Shown: positions 23,144 through 36,228, numbered from the stretch's first letter. The stretch is 64,000 bases of DNA from Septoria linicola (GCA_024114885.1 CP099427.1:1-64000), one strand, 5' to 3'. The notes: generated from the sequence alone by a model not told the origin. Numbers and translations: made by a program.

Positions 23144-24389
23144 AAAGTTTACTTTACCTCGACGCTTCTATAGCCGTCGTATACTACTAACGCTACTACT
23201 AACTACTATAGTATATACCTTACTATCGCCGACAAGGACTAAGACTTAGATACTATCGTCGTTACCTCTACTAACTTAAAAGAGCCTTATTTTTCGTATA
23301 CCTAGTCGACTTACTAGATCGCGCTTTCTATATTACAAGAGACCGCTAGCGCTATAATTAATAGCTAGAAAGGAGCTATTAGAGCCGTTATTACTAAGGA
23401 TTTAAGCTTCTCTACCTTTATATAGGCTAAAAACCTTAAACTTTAAGAATTCTCTATAGGAAACTAATACTTTTTTAGCGATTCCTTTAGTTAGTTAAAA
23501 ATTAGTAGTAAAAGGACCTTTAGAATAGAAAACCCTTATCTCCCTTCTCTAATTAGCGATAGAAAAGGGCTCTAGGAAGGTAGATTATAGTACTAACCTT
23601 AGAAATCGCTAGTAGAAAAGAGCTTCGAGAGTATAGATCTAGCTTAGATTTTTAAGACCTAGTAGTAGAAAGTAGCTCGGGATAGCTAACTTTTATAGCG
23701 ATAGTAGGCTTAGGACTTAGAAAAAGGAGTAGGATAGTAGGTTAACTAGTAGATATAGAATCTATACTTAAAAGTTAAGCTTAGGAGAGTAACTAGCTAT
23801 ATAGATACTTATCTTAGCTATAGAAAATAGCGTCGAGATAGTTAGGATTAGCTAGATTTCTACTAATCTAGTAAAAGAGAAGCTTAGGAAGCTTAGATTA
23901 GAGCTCGATAGTAGCTTTAGAACTAAAAGAAGAGCTTAGGATAGCTAGATTAGAGCTCTAGGAATAAAAGAAGCGCTCGAGATAGTATAATCTTAGGAAG
24001 ATTAGCTCTTTTATAGTAGAGGCTAGGCTTTAGTAGCTAGATCTTAGCTTATACTCCTAATTAAGTATCGTCTATCGAATTTCTACTTCTTTAGCTCTAC
24101 TAGGCTAGCTTTAGCCTTTAGCTTACTAAGTCTTCTACTTCTTCTCTAAGCTCTATTAGTAGCTAGCGTATATAACTCTCTCTTTCTTCTTAAGTTATTA
24201 CTAATAGCTTACTAATAAAGATCTATAGATACTTATACCTAGGTAGAAGGCCTAGTTCTATAATCTTCTCTATTAGTAGTAGTACTTCTTCTAGTTTAAC
24301 CTAATCCGGAACTAGCTTTAGGTTTTCTTATAGAAAGGTATATTTCTTAAGGTCTATCCTCTTATAGATATACTCTCGCTTAGAGCTAT

Positions 24390-27300
24390 CTAGTTCCTTA
24401 AGCTTATACGATATACCTCTCTATAATACTTTAGATATCCTAAAAAGGCCTTTCTACCTAAACGTAAGCTTATAGGAGAAGCTAGTTTTTAACTTAGAGT
24501 AGTATACTAATACGAGATCTCTTTCCTATAGTATAGTAAGATCCGTATAGCGATGTTTATCGAAGTACGCCTTGTTCTATTCTTAGAGACGCTATTAACG
24601 TAGTCGTCCTTCTTCTATAGTCGTTTCTATAGCTTCTAGGGCTTAAGCTCGAATCGTAAGAAGCTCTACTCTAGTCTTAACCTTGCCCTAATCTATAATC
24701 TAGAAGGTATAGTGTTCTAGCTCGATTAGTAGTACTACGTTACGCCTAATTATTACTTCTAATAGCGTTAGGCTAGTAGTAGAGACTATTATCGTTCTCT
24801 CTACCTATAGAACTACTAGAATATAGTTATAAATCGTATAAAGGCTACCGTTAGAGAGCTTTAAGTAAGCGTCTAATATCGTCTTATAGCCGACTTTAAC
24901 GATAGCGTTAGACTAAGAGTAGTACAGCGAAATATTAATACGTTTAATACTATACGATAGTAGTAGCTTCTCTACGTTACTAAGGTTAGTCTTATAGTTA
25001 TCGAGGATAACTTCTATAGCGGTACCCTATTAGTAAAAGATCTCTTCCTATATAAACCTTACTATCTATACTAAGGAGATACTCTTTACTAGATACTAGA
25101 ATATACGTACTTCTAGCTAGCGCGATAGAGATTCGCGTATAACTATTAACGAATAGTTCTTCGAGATATATAAGCCGTCGATATACTACCTCTAGCCGAC
25201 TATAACTTAGAGTAGGATTTATAGTTCTCTAGGTACCTATCGTCTATACTAAAGACTATAAATAGTATACTACCGAATAGCGAGCGAGATTTAAGCCTAG
25301 ACTCTATCCTACTACTATCGTTTCTAGATAAGATTATACGTCTATTTAGCGCTACGATAACCGTTCTTATAATAGTATACCTTAATAATACGAGCTCGTA
25401 CTTTAGGTTTATCGATAACTCGCTATAAAGGTCTAGCTACTCGCTCTTAGCGCTAGAGCTAGTTATTCTTAATATAAAATAGCCGACACTTCTTCCTTAA
25501 CTACTTATACTCGTTATTAGAAACTCTCTTAGGTCTTTATATCTATATAAGTACGAAAGCGATATTTATTAACTCCTAAGAGTAGATCCTATTAATTATA
25601 GATAGCTCGCTCTAAATCACCTATATAGAGAAAGCGTTAACGTAAAAGATATCGAAGAATTACTCGTTAATTATTAGATCTACGTCTTCTTCCTATTCTA
25701 TAGCCTCTATATCTTTAGGCGTAATAGGCTTCCTTAATAACGAATCCGGAGCTATATACTTCTTACTAGGAATATATATAATATTAAAGTCGAAGAGGTA
25801 GATCTATACTAGCTAGCGCGTTATTACTATATTTAGCAAATTAGAGGTAGCCTTATTAAGCTAGTAAACAAGAGTATTTGTATTAATCTCTAGTTAGAAG
25901 TATACTCTAAATAGCTATAGTTTCAGCTTCTTTAATACCTTTAGTATACTAAGGTATTCGTGCTTTCTAGTATCGTACTTAACCTCTACTAGGTTAAATA
26001 GGCTAGACTTATATTAAACTAGATAGTAGAGAAGTAGCTCGTCTCGATTATATTAGGAAAGCGTATATCTTTAACCTTTACTACTCGAATCTATACCTAC
26101 GACAATAAGTCCTACTCCTTCTCTAAAGTTAAGAGTAACTAGGGCTAGAGCTAAAACTAGTACCTTTAAAACGATATCTTTAGCTAGTTAGTATTTAGTA
26201 GTCTATTAAAACTTAGTATCCTTTTATAAGAGTTTAAAGAGTAGAGTAAGGATAATCGTAAAACCTTTAACCTAGACGCGGTAGTATATAACTACGCTAA
26301 AGAAGATTCGAACCTCCTTCTAATTCTCTAGTATCGGCTATTTCTTAATCTTCGCTACTCTCGCGAAGTCTAGATAGCGACTATCGATACTAGTAAGGTA
26401 ACTAACGATTACTAGTTGTTCGTAATAGAGCTATAGCTTATTAAAAGCTATAGTTATATTAGCTCGTTCTATATTATAGAGAACGTCGTCTATAGCTATA
26501 ATATGTTTAATAACGTAATAGTAGAGGCTAGGTTTAACCTCTTTACTATCGTACTTCGTCTTAGGCTCTTTAATACTAATATTATTAAGGAACGGCTATA
26601 CCTTATACGAGACATACTCTATAAGCACTTGATTAATAATACGAACGAACTAGGTAACAGAATTCGTAGCTCCTTATAGTAACGTTATCTACTATAATAG
26701 TCCTAGTAGTAAGTCGAAGCCTATAAGGTCTCTATATAATTTATCGAGTAGGATTTAGTTATATCTAGAGAAGATATTAACTAACGAGGCTAGCGCGTAA
26801 CCGGCAAAGTCCTTAGAGAAACCCTTAGCGTCGAGTAGTAAGTTCGAATCTCTTATAGTAACTTAATTAAACTTCTAAGCTACGTTAATTAACTAATACT
26901 TCTTAGGCTTACCTACTTCTATCTTCTTACTAATAAGGAAGTACAGATTTTAATAGGCACTATAGTATAGCTTAAGAGTTCTAGCTTAGATTCGTTATCT
27001 TAGTATATCTTCTACGACGTATCGTAGAGATAGATTTAGCTTAAAGCCTAGATACTACTATAGCTCGTAAGGAACTATCCGAATCTTCTATAGTAGAGTA
27101 ATATTAAGATTAATTTAGCCTAAATACGTAAAGTCCTATATAAAGGTAGCTTCTCGATACCTTAGTATATAGTATAATAAATCTAGCTCCTTTAGTAGTA
27201 GTTCTATACTAGGTTTGAACTTTATAAGCTATTTAGGCGTAAGCTATAATCTAGGCTCGATCGCCGAGAACCTCTTAGTTAAGTACTTACTATTATAAGG

Positions 27301-28110
27301 TCTAGTACTAGGTAGTATAGCCGCTTCCTTCTTAATATAAGTCCGTCGCTAGTCCTTCGACCTACTAGGGTTTAAGCTATTAGTTATAGTAATATTAGTA
27401 TTTACTAGTTTAATCTTATTAGTAACTCGCTTATAAAGAGTATAGGCGCTAATACAATTATCTAGCTTCCGCTACCTCGTAGCCTCTTTATTACGAGCTC
27501 TCTCCGCTACTATGTTAATAGTAGCTAAGATAACGTACGTCTCCTCGCTAAGCTCGTCGTCTACTTTATTAGAGATAATCTCGTTATAGAGTCTAGGTTC
27601 TTAGATAGCTAGCTCCGCCTCTCTAAGCTTCGTACGAGTAATTATCAAGTATTCGCCTCTATAATTCGAACTCTAGCTCGATAGAGATACTAGTATAGTA
27701 TCTTTAAAACTATACCTAATACCTTAGTATAAGTCTCGCTCGCTAGTATAAGCTAGCTTAGCTTCGCTAGTAGCTAGTAGAAGCTTCTTAAGTCGACTAT
27801 TTTAGCTAAATTTAGCGATATTACCTTCGATAGCTACTACTACGAGATAGTTATACTATATTTAAGTCTAGCTATAATTAACCTGTCTTAATAGTTCGAG
27901 CTACTATCGTAGAGAGGTACTTTATCTAATTAAGTCTACTATAAAATAGTCTCTAAAGTAAATTATCTTTATATACGATAACTACTATATAAGGTAGTTA
28001 AAGACTTAATTCTCTAGGAGTTTAAGGCTATTAGTAACTATAAACGAATACTAGTACTAATCGCTTATCTATCTATACTACTAGTATAGTTTAAAGTATA
28101 GTATAGGAGG
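24390..28110 (-). pseudogene. X2 pol (RT, RNase H, integrase), uninterrupted but RIP-destroyed
   Basis: Same order of motifs as X1 pol without nested insertions, hence the better template for a consensus. The active site FLNN is at 26581-26592. The empty target sites of the X1 insertions are at 24733-24734 (TA) and ~27867-27871 (AGTCT). Confidence 0.82.
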
Positions 28111-28117
28111 TATAACG

Positions 28118-28142
28118 TAATTATCGTTTAAAAAGGTAACTA
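28118..28142. promoter_or_regulatory. 25-bp palindrome upstream of X2 pol
   Basis: TAATTATCGTTT, A, AAAAGGTAACTA; counterpart of 14232-14256. Confidence 0.55.
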
Positions 28143-28149
28143 TAGAACG

Positions 28150-31100
28150 TTCTACTAGCTAACCCTCCTAAGTAGAGTTTTTACCTCTAACTACTAAACC
28201 TTATACGGAAAGGGTAGTAGAAGCTTGAAAAGCTTATAATCCCTCTCCCTACTCCTCGCTATTATAAGATCTAGAGTCCTCGATAGTATACTCTATATTC
28301 TTTAGCTAATAATTACTAAAAGTTAGAGTTTAGACGTTAACTTCTATCGAATCTTAATACGATATACGTATTAGAGCCTCTACTATACTCGTACCGTCGA
28401 CTAGAGCTAGTTCCTTAGTACTCTAGCTTTTCCTAGGATCTATTCTATAGTTCGTATATTACTATAGCTATTAAAGCTAGTAAATATAATAATATAGCCG
28501 TCTAGAGTACTAATTAAGCCTTTCTAAGAGCTATTATCGTAGTTCTTAGAAGCTAGGCGTACCTACTACGCCTATAGTCGGCTAAGTAAGATTAGGCCGT
28601 TCGCTAGTAAGACTAGAAATAGTATCGTAACTCTTATACTAAAGATATCGATTAATACCTCTAGGTAGTACCTAATAAAAGTAACTTTACCTCCGACTTC
28701 TCCTATAGTAATATTACTAAGAGGAGTTATACTGACTTGAAGCTTTCGAACGTATTCGATTAGTATAATTATTAACTTAGCCTCCTTATCGATTAAAGAC
28801 TTATAAGCTATTATTCGAGGGCCGTACTTTATAGGTACGTAGATACTTAGAACAATTTAATAGATATTATTAAATAATAGAAGAATATTATTAGTCCGCT
28901 CGTAAAGCTTAGAAGCGAGCCTAGGTTTTACTATATTAATCGCTATAGCGGTAACCTAGAAGGCCTTAATATCGGTCGCTAAGATAGCTTTTATTAGCTC
29001 CTCCTCTACCTACTCGCTAAAGGCTTTAGATAGTAAGGAATATACGCTAATCTCTACTCTACTACCTCTATTCGTACGCTTCTTTATATAGAGCTTATTA
29101 AGCTTCTTACGTAGATCCGTATCGTTTAGAACACGACTCTATAAGGAATACGACGCTTGCTCGCTATAGAGAATAATCTCTACTAAGCTTAACTAGACCT
29201 TAGATTCGAGTATTTTGTCTATCTAGAAGACGTTAGCGTTATTATTAGCGTATATAGCTCGAAGGTAGTTATCTATACGCTTAGTCTTTAGAGGCTCCTT
29301 AGCCTTCTTTCGCTTTTAAGTATACGTAGGAGCGACTAGAACTAGTAGACCGTTTAAGTAGTCGTATATCTACTTATCCTCGATCTTATCGTTATTACGT
29401 CTCTAAGTTTAAGAATCCTCTAACTCCTCTATATCCGTAAGGTAAGAAGCTAGCTAGTTTTTATCTTTAACCTCTTTAATACGAGAGTAATAATAAGCGT
29501 AGGTTCTTATAGCTATAGCCTAGGTTATAATCCGCTTCTATACTCCTATTAGCTATCTTCTAACTAGATAAGAAGAGTTTAGGTTCCGCTTTATCTTTAC
29601 GCTATCTCTAGCTACGTAGGCGCCGATTAGATCGTCCTAATCCTCCTATATAATAGAAGCGACTTAACCGATATTAATAGGACTATTAATACTAGCTACC
29701 TTATTCGCTATCCTCTACTAGCTCGCTCTTAGTATTAATAAACGATCTATATTTTCAAGATCGATCTTCCTATAGCGCTACTCTAATACTCCTATTAATA
29801 CGAACAGCTTTAGTAGTTCCTTATCCTAGTAGTACTATATCTTTTCCGTACCTAGGCGAGGCGTTCTATAGTATATAATACCGGTCTTTAGATCTCTATA
29901 TATTAAGCTCTTAGTCTCGAACTATTATAGGTACTTATAGTTTGTAGCTATATAGCCTTCGAGCCTATATATCTAATAACCTAAAATCTTTAGAGCGATC
30001 GCTATATAGGCCTTAATTATTAACCCGTTATCTATCGTAGCTAAGTTAATCGAAATCTTCTAGCTATAAGTAGGCCTTAGAATATATAGATAGTCGTAAT
30101 CGTAAGACTTCGCCTACTATCCTATCGACAAGCGTAGTAGCTATAGGCCTTCTTCTTCGAGTCGACGAATCGTAGCGATTATAAGGTCTTATATACTAGT
30201 AGTAATATTATCGACAGTTACTAGCTTATAGCCTTTATAGACTACCGTTTCTCTAGCTTTAAACTTAGAGTTTAGTCTTAGAGCGGACTTCTTTACTACT
30301 TCGTATAACTACTAGACGTCTCTACCGCCTTCGTTATATACTTCTAATTTAAAGTCCTTATTACTATTAATCTAACGCTAGGCTATCTTTAAGAGCTTAC
30401 TATAATCTAAGTCCTTGTTATTAAGATCTAACCTAAGATAGGCCTAGAGCCTCTTACTAAAACGAAATAGAAGACCTCGTATAAATAGAAGAGTATAAGA
30501 ACGCTCGTCTATATACGAAGTAGGTATAGTATTAGAGTAGAGTATAAACTACCTTAAGTACTCTAAGAGATTATTATCCTCGCTATAGTTAACCTTATAA
30601 AGGTTTTCTATATAGTAGTAGTTTCTAAGTATATATATATTATCGTACTTTTAGTATTCCTTAATAATCGACTCTTTAAACTTAGCGTAGTCTCGGTCGT
30701 AGAAACTATTAAGGCGCTAGTATCGTCTACGTTAGACAACTATAACCTAAGTAAGTAACTTCTCGTAAAGCTGTTTATTATTATTAATAAGTAAGATAGC
30801 GTAGTTCCTATATAGTACTTTAAAATGCTTAATATACTCGGTTACGTTCTCTCTATTAAAGAAAAGATTCTAGTCCGAGCTAGGTAGTAGCGGAACCTAA
30901 GCGATAATTACCTTCTAGCTTTAGGTTACTTAGATAGTCTCTATAAGTAGCTAGAACTACGTTATAGATAGTCTACCTCCTAAGTTCGGTCTTTAAAAGA
31001 TATTAGTATTAGGGTTAAGGTTAGTACCTCCTTAGTCCTCCGCTTCTATAGATATATCGTTATCTAGTAGAGGGAATAAAGTAAAAGTAGGTAGTAGCTT

Positions 31101-31250
31101 TACTAGTAATCTTCGAATTTATTTATTAAGCTAGTTAGATAAGCTACTCTCTAGTGTTTTAGGCTAGCTAGTAGATACTAATTCACTTATAGAGCTTGTT
31201 CGAAGGTGTTCTAAGAGTATATTATACTCTCCTTAATTAGGTTTTTAAAT
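28150..31250 (-). pseudogene. X2 gag-like ORF, RIP-destroyed
   Basis: Collinear with X1 14260-17340. The gag block with ENVTEYIKxFK is around 30870-30820. Not interrupted. Confidence 0.6.
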
Positions 31251-31256
31251 AAAATA

Positions 31257-31281
31257 TAGTTATCGTTTAAAACGATAACTA
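31257..31281. promoter_or_regulatory. 25-bp perfect palindrome upstream of X2 gag
   Basis: Identical to 17368-17392: 12-bp arms TAGTTATCGTTT and AAACGATAACTA around a single A. Confidence 0.65.
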
Positions 31282-31994
31282 AAAAACAAGAGTCTAAAAT
31301 TTTCTTAGCTATTAGAAGGTAAACGTTAAACTTTTCTTTATAATACTAGAGCTATATTAATTATACCTAATAAGTAAGGTATATCGTATCGTATAGTTCG
31401 ACCGTTTATAGCTAGGCGCGTCCGTCTTACTTATTCGAGTAATTCGCTAAGTAACTATAGTAGTATAATATTACGTTAGCCTATACTATATACTAGGTCT
31501 AGAGCCTTAGACGTAATTAGTGTCCTTAGCTAAACGATTAGTATCTAACGCCGTACTAGGGCTTATTCTAAGCGATCTATATACTAGAGGATACGAGATT
31601 ACCTAGATAGGTCTAGCCTATCCTATAGCCTCTACGCTATCTAAACGAGAGCGTTTTTACGCTAAACTAGGGTCTAATCGAAGACTATTATAGGTATAGA
31701 GACCCTAAGTAAATCTCTAATATAGTAAGTTACCTTACTATCTATACGATAATTACTAAATAGATCTATACTAAGAGATACTAGAGGTTTATAACTTTTC
31801 TAGATTAGAGCGATATCTATATTCTAGGAGCTTCTATATTATTATAGCCCTTTAAGTCGCCTCTTACGTAGGCTTCTTTTAGGCCTCTTATTAATGTTTA
31901 TAGTACGTTAGTTCTCGCTTTAAGGCTACTATCTGCCCTCTACGCTTCTAGTTCTAGTATAAGAGAGAAAAGATAGCTCTACCTTCGGCTCTAT

Positions 31995-32273
31995 TAATAG
32001 ATAATAACTACTCTAATACTAACCTCCTAGGTAGGTATAAGAGTACTCGCTATAGAACAAGACCTGTTCGGAGAGTAATAGTCTTGTAATACGTATATTA
32101 ACTAGTAGTAACGAGCTTAAACTAGTAGTCCTAGGACTAAGAGCCTATACTAGGACTATAGGATATTAAATTAATTAAGTAGAGTAAATATTACTATCTT
32201 AGAAACGAGCTACTACCTTACTTTTATACTAAAACTACTAAGCACGGTATGTAGGTAGGCCTTTACCTTACTA
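31995..32273 (-). repeat. Right (5') LTR of X2, 279 bp
   Basis: Direct repeat of 19136-19414 and preceded by the same internal GGCTCTAT as in X1. It carries a private change (GAGTACTCGC where the others have GAGTAGTCGC or GAGCAGTCGC). Confidence 0.9.
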
Positions 32274-32277
32274 GTAA

Positions 32278-32807
32278 GTTAATACCTCGAGTAATAAGAT
32301 AAAGTAGTTAATAAAGGAGCGTAATCTATAGTTTAAGGATAGGATTATCTAGCTTATCGAGATACCTCTACTAGCTATAGATAGGCTCTTAGGTAGAGAG
32401 AGAGCCTCTTCTTTAGTAGTAGTATTGCCTCGAGTTACGAGAGTAGCTACTAAGATCTAAGAAGACGCTAAGAAAGCTACTACTACTCTCGTAGGTCTAT
32501 CTAGCTCTAGAAGCCTAACTAGAAATTAGCGACGCTCGACTATAGGAAGCGGCGCGTCTACTTCTATACCTATTAGAAGCTACTAAACCTCTAGCGTTAA
32601 CTCGCGCCTAAGTAAGGTTAGCGACTTAGGCCTATCTTTCCTACTCGGTAGTAGCTCTTACCTCTATAGCCGCTACGATATTAGATAAAACTACTCGCTC
32701 TACGCTACTATTAATACCTAGGGCTTAAAGATATAGGTCTTCGAAGCGCCTATTGCTACGAAGGTTAAAGAACATAGTTTAAAGGACGTTAACCTAAATA
32801 AGTATAG
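32278..32807 (+). pseudogene. Second part of the gag-like frame interrupted by X2
   Basis: The frame continues from 19135 after one target-duplication copy is removed. It reads VNTSSNKIKxLIKERN, then ELI-type helical sequence, a Ser/Thr-rich stretch and KVKEHSLKDVNLNKY up to the border of element Y. Only TAG/TAA stops. It ends where Y begins; no continuation of this frame was found beyond Y. Confidence 0.5.
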
Positions 32808-33249
32808 TATAACGTAGTAGGCGTCCCTATACCTAGTAGGTAGGCCTATAGCGGCTACTACCGCCTACGCGTATAAGAGCGATTTTCGAGCTTACCGTAG
32901 AGGTTATAGAGTATTATCCTATATACTACTACTACTAAGGTTAGAGAGGACTACTTAGGTTACTACTTAGGGATTATATAATATAGTATTATTTAACTAC
33001 TTGTTCTACTTTCTACCTATCCTTCGCTAGCGCTACTACTACGCGATTCTAATAGGCTTATAGCCTATACGGCCTACTATAGCTACCGACGTACACCTCC
33101 GCGACTACGCGCTATAGGCGCGCCGCTAATCTACCTACTATACCTACTACTAACTACTACGTAGGGCTATCGCCCGACTCCGGCCCTACGACCTATATAT
33201 AGACTTATATACTACTACCTCTAGGTTAGTTATAGGTTTACGTACTATA
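32808..33249 (+). repeat. Left (5') LTR of Y, 442 bp
   Basis: TATAACGTAGTAGGCG to GGTTTACGTACTATA, matching 34911-35352 over its whole length with scattered RIP-type differences. Confidence 0.85.
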
Positions 33250-34910
33250 ATAGTCTCTACTTCTAGTACCTACAAAATACTACTAGAGAGGCGTTTAGCC
33301 TTAAGAATAGTAAGGTCGACTAACTAACGCTATTTCGGAGATTTAGACTCTACGTACGTATCTAGGATTTAGTTAAACTCTAAGTAGAGTATCTAAATTA
33401 GTTTTTAGCGTAATACCGAGTAGCCTACCCTAGCGATACTCTAAGTACCCTATATTATATAGCTACTAAAGGAACGAGATTTAATAACCTACCTAGACAC
33501 TTTACCTATACTAATCTAGTTACCTATATTATAGATAAGAGTAAGCTACCGAAGCTAGTACTAGAGGTATACTTTAGAGAAAGTACGGTTACGTACGACT
33601 TATTTAGTTAGCTAGAGCCGGTTAAGGACCTAATTAGTAAGGAGTTTACTATATACGACTAGTACCTACGTAAGATTAGTAGTAATCGTAATATAGGCTA
33701 GTATAGGAACATGTTCTATAGTAGTATTTAGTAGTTAATTCGCTAGGACTCTATATACTAGATAATATATATCTACTACTAACTAGATTACGCTACGAAC
33801 CTAGTTTCCTACTCGTACTATACTAAGTATATCTATCTACTAACGAAGAGTAGGTCCGATTAGTCTTATAAGAGTTTCTAGTATATCGACCTTAGTATTA
33901 TAGATATAGCTAGAGGCTACGATATATCGCAAGTTTAGAGTACGGTTTCCTTTATAAATAAGACCTATACTAATTATACTAAATTAGTTAAAGGTCTATA
34001 CTACTAACGAGTCTTTATAGTATAGGTAGAGAGACTAGGAGATAGAGGATTACTTAGTAAGAGCTTCGTAGAGGATATTAAGGAGTAGTACGTATAGAAG
34101 GAAGATATTAACCTACTAAGTCCTACCTAGGAACATACTAGGGAATAGTCTATAGTACTAGTAAAGTAGAGAGAGGCTAGGGTATCGTCCTCTATACTAC
34201 TATATAGCTCTAAGGAAAACAAGGTCGATAAGTAGATAACTATCCTATCTTAGTTTTATAAGGTAGACCTAGATACTAACTACCTCGAGATTAGAGAAGC
34301 TTCTAGTATATACTCTTAGCTACGAGACGCTTACTACGATCTTATACCTAGGTATACCTCGCTATCTAGCTACTCTAACTACTATAGAGTTATCCTCTAC
34401 CGCTTCTCTACTTCGGACAAGTTAATACTAGCTATATATATCGGTTAGGCTCTCGTAGGTATACGACGCTAGGACGATCCTATAGTAGTCTTCGATACTA
34501 TAGGCTAGATTACCTACTATACTAACGTATTCTATACCTATTTAGAGGCCTACTACAAGACTACGCTAGGTAACTATCGCGTCCTTATAGCCTATATTAA
34601 AGACCTAGAGACTATAATATTCCTAGAGACTAGCTTCTACGCTAATAATAAGGATTTTATAAAGCGACTAGTAGCTAACTTCTCTATTACTATTAATATA
34701 GAAGAGCTCTTTAAGTAGGCCGATAATAACTAGATAGCTAGGCGTAGATTCCGTCTAGCCTCTAGAGGCCTAATAGAGTAGCGCGAGGACTAGTAAGATA
34801 TAGGAATATAGAGATATAGAGAAGAGTTTAGGAAGAACGATAACTTATTTCTATAATACTCTATATTATTGTTTATAATGTCTCTAGCGAGACTTCTATA
34901 GAGGGAAGGA
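33250..34910 (+). pseudogene. Y internal ghost frame, unrecognised
   Basis: The plus strand reads a protein-like frame through TAG/TAA stops. The clearest part is 34290-34860, with FSTSDKLILAIYIG, DDPIVVFDTIG and FIKRLVANFSITINIEELF. It could be a gag-only product or captured host sequence; no domain is recognised. Confidence 0.5.
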
Positions 34911-35352
34911 TATAACGTAGTAGGCGTCCCTATACCTAGTAGGTAGGCCTATAGTAGCTACTACTACCTAGGCGTATAAGAGCGATTTTCGAGCTTACTA
35001 TAGAGGTTAGAGACAATTATCCTTTATACTACTACTACTAAGGTAAGAGTAGACTACTTAGGTTACTACTTAGCGATTATATAATATAGTATTATTTAAC
35101 TACTTATTCTACTTCCTACCTATCCTCTACTAGCGCCGCTACTACGCGATTCTAATAGGCTTATAGCCTATACGGCCTACTATAGCTACCGACGTACACC
35201 TCTACGACGACGCGCCGTAGGTACGCTACTAATCTGCCTATTATACCTACTACTAACTACTACGTAGAGCTATCGCCCGACTCTAGCCCTACGACCTACG
35301 TATAGACTTATATACTACTACTCCTAGGTTAGTTATAGGTTTACGTACTATA
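34911..35352 (+). repeat. Right (3') LTR of Y, 442 bp
   Basis: Direct repeat of 32808-33249, immediately preceded by the polypurine tract. Confidence 0.85.
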
Positions 35353-35950
35353 CTATTCTAGAATCGTAGCTAGCGTAGTAGGCTTAATAGCCTTAATATT
35401 AGAGAAGAGATTTACCTCGTCTAGTTAAATATCTAGTACTACTAGCTCTACGAGCTCTTCGATCGAAATAGAAGGCTTTACGATTTTTACGCTATACTCT
35501 ATTAAGTAAAGGCCGATAGTCTTAATACTAGCTTACGTTAGTACTAATCGAATAGATACTAGTAAGATATATATAGACCTATAGAGTATACTATTATTTC
35601 TAGCGTTATCGTATATAAGAGCGATTAGTTAGTCTTCGAGGCTAAACCTTTATAATATATTAAAGAGTAATTTCGAAAGTCGCTCTCTAGTATATCTACT
35701 AGTAACGTAGAGAAAGTCTAATATCGCCTCGTACTATACCTATTTAGCGTCGATCTAGTAGGTATAGATAGTAAGGAATAAAGCTTTTATACTACTAGAC
35801 TACTAGCTGTCGACTACGATAGTAACCTTAGAGGTTCTAGCTAGTATAGCCTTTAGATCTTCCTTAGACCTCTCTTAGACCTCTTAAAGAAGAGCCTTAA
35901 TCGTCTTACTAGAGTAGAAAGGTATTTCGAGACTAGAGTTAAGATATATA
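35353..35950 (-). pseudogene. hAT-family transposase remnant, catalytic part
   Basis: Minus-strand ghost frame with hAT landmarks: SSKTIKALL, then TIVVDSxQSSSIKALFLTIY (first catalytic Asp region), ILDFLYVTSRYTRERL (family LLDF...HtGe) and FSLEDQLIALIYDNARNN (family DNAxNN). Stops are RIP-type. The frame runs without shift into 42250-42325 and 48625 onward once the two Copia elements and one copy of each target duplication are removed. Its C-terminal dimerisation part is absent, cut off at element Y. Confidence 0.8.
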
Positions 35951-36228
35951 TGTTAAAAGTGGAGGGCGTTTATAGATGCTATATAATGTCAAGGAGGGTA
36001 TAGCGTAGTAAAGAAGAATAGGGGATTAATCTTGAACTGACTTATACACATAGTGTAGTAGCAATATGCTAGGAACCAAATACAAAGTTGATTGAGTTAG
36101 TTATCTAAGAAGAGAAGAGAGAGAAGCAAGATGTACCTCTTACTAAGCCTCAGGTAGATACCTTAGGCATCTAGAACTATGCTTAGAAGTCTATATCTAG
36201 ACTAACTATCTAGGATACATTCTTAACA
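35951..36228 (-). repeat. 3' LTR of Copia copy 1, 278 bp
   Basis: On the plus strand it begins TGTTAAAAGTGG and ends TTCTTAACA. It keeps the terminal TG and CA, whereas the right LTR starts TATTAAAAG. Confidence 0.93.

Larger units (their letters stand above)
19136..32273 (-). mobile_element. X2: second copy of the large three-ORF Gypsy-type element
   Basis: This 13,138-bp element is collinear with X1 but lacks the Tc1 and solo-LTR insertions. The flanking 4-bp duplication is GTAG (19132-19135) and GTAA (32274-32277), one base different. The purine-rich tract on the minus strand is the complement of 19415-19429. RT active site FLNN at 26581-26592; gag block near 30870-30840; integrase C-terminal block ~24590-24440; third ORF ~23110-19430. 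It is fully RIP-mutated. Confidence 0.88.
32808..35352 (+). mobile_element. Y: small LTR element without recognisable pol (non-autonomous)
   Basis: Direct 442-bp repeats (32808-33249 and 34911-35352) enclose only 1,661 bp. A purine-rich tract AGAGGGAAGGA (34900-34910) lies directly before the right LTR, so the element reads on the plus strand. The internal region is too short for RT plus integrase and shows none of their motifs. No convincing target duplication was found, so flanks may have been lost or altered. Confidence 0.75.

Noticed and set aside
3536..32273. X1-X2 as a simple tandem segmental duplication
   Set aside because: Each has its own LTR pair and flanking 4-bp duplication, and X2 interrupts a frame that rejoins without shift; two independent insertions explain this better.
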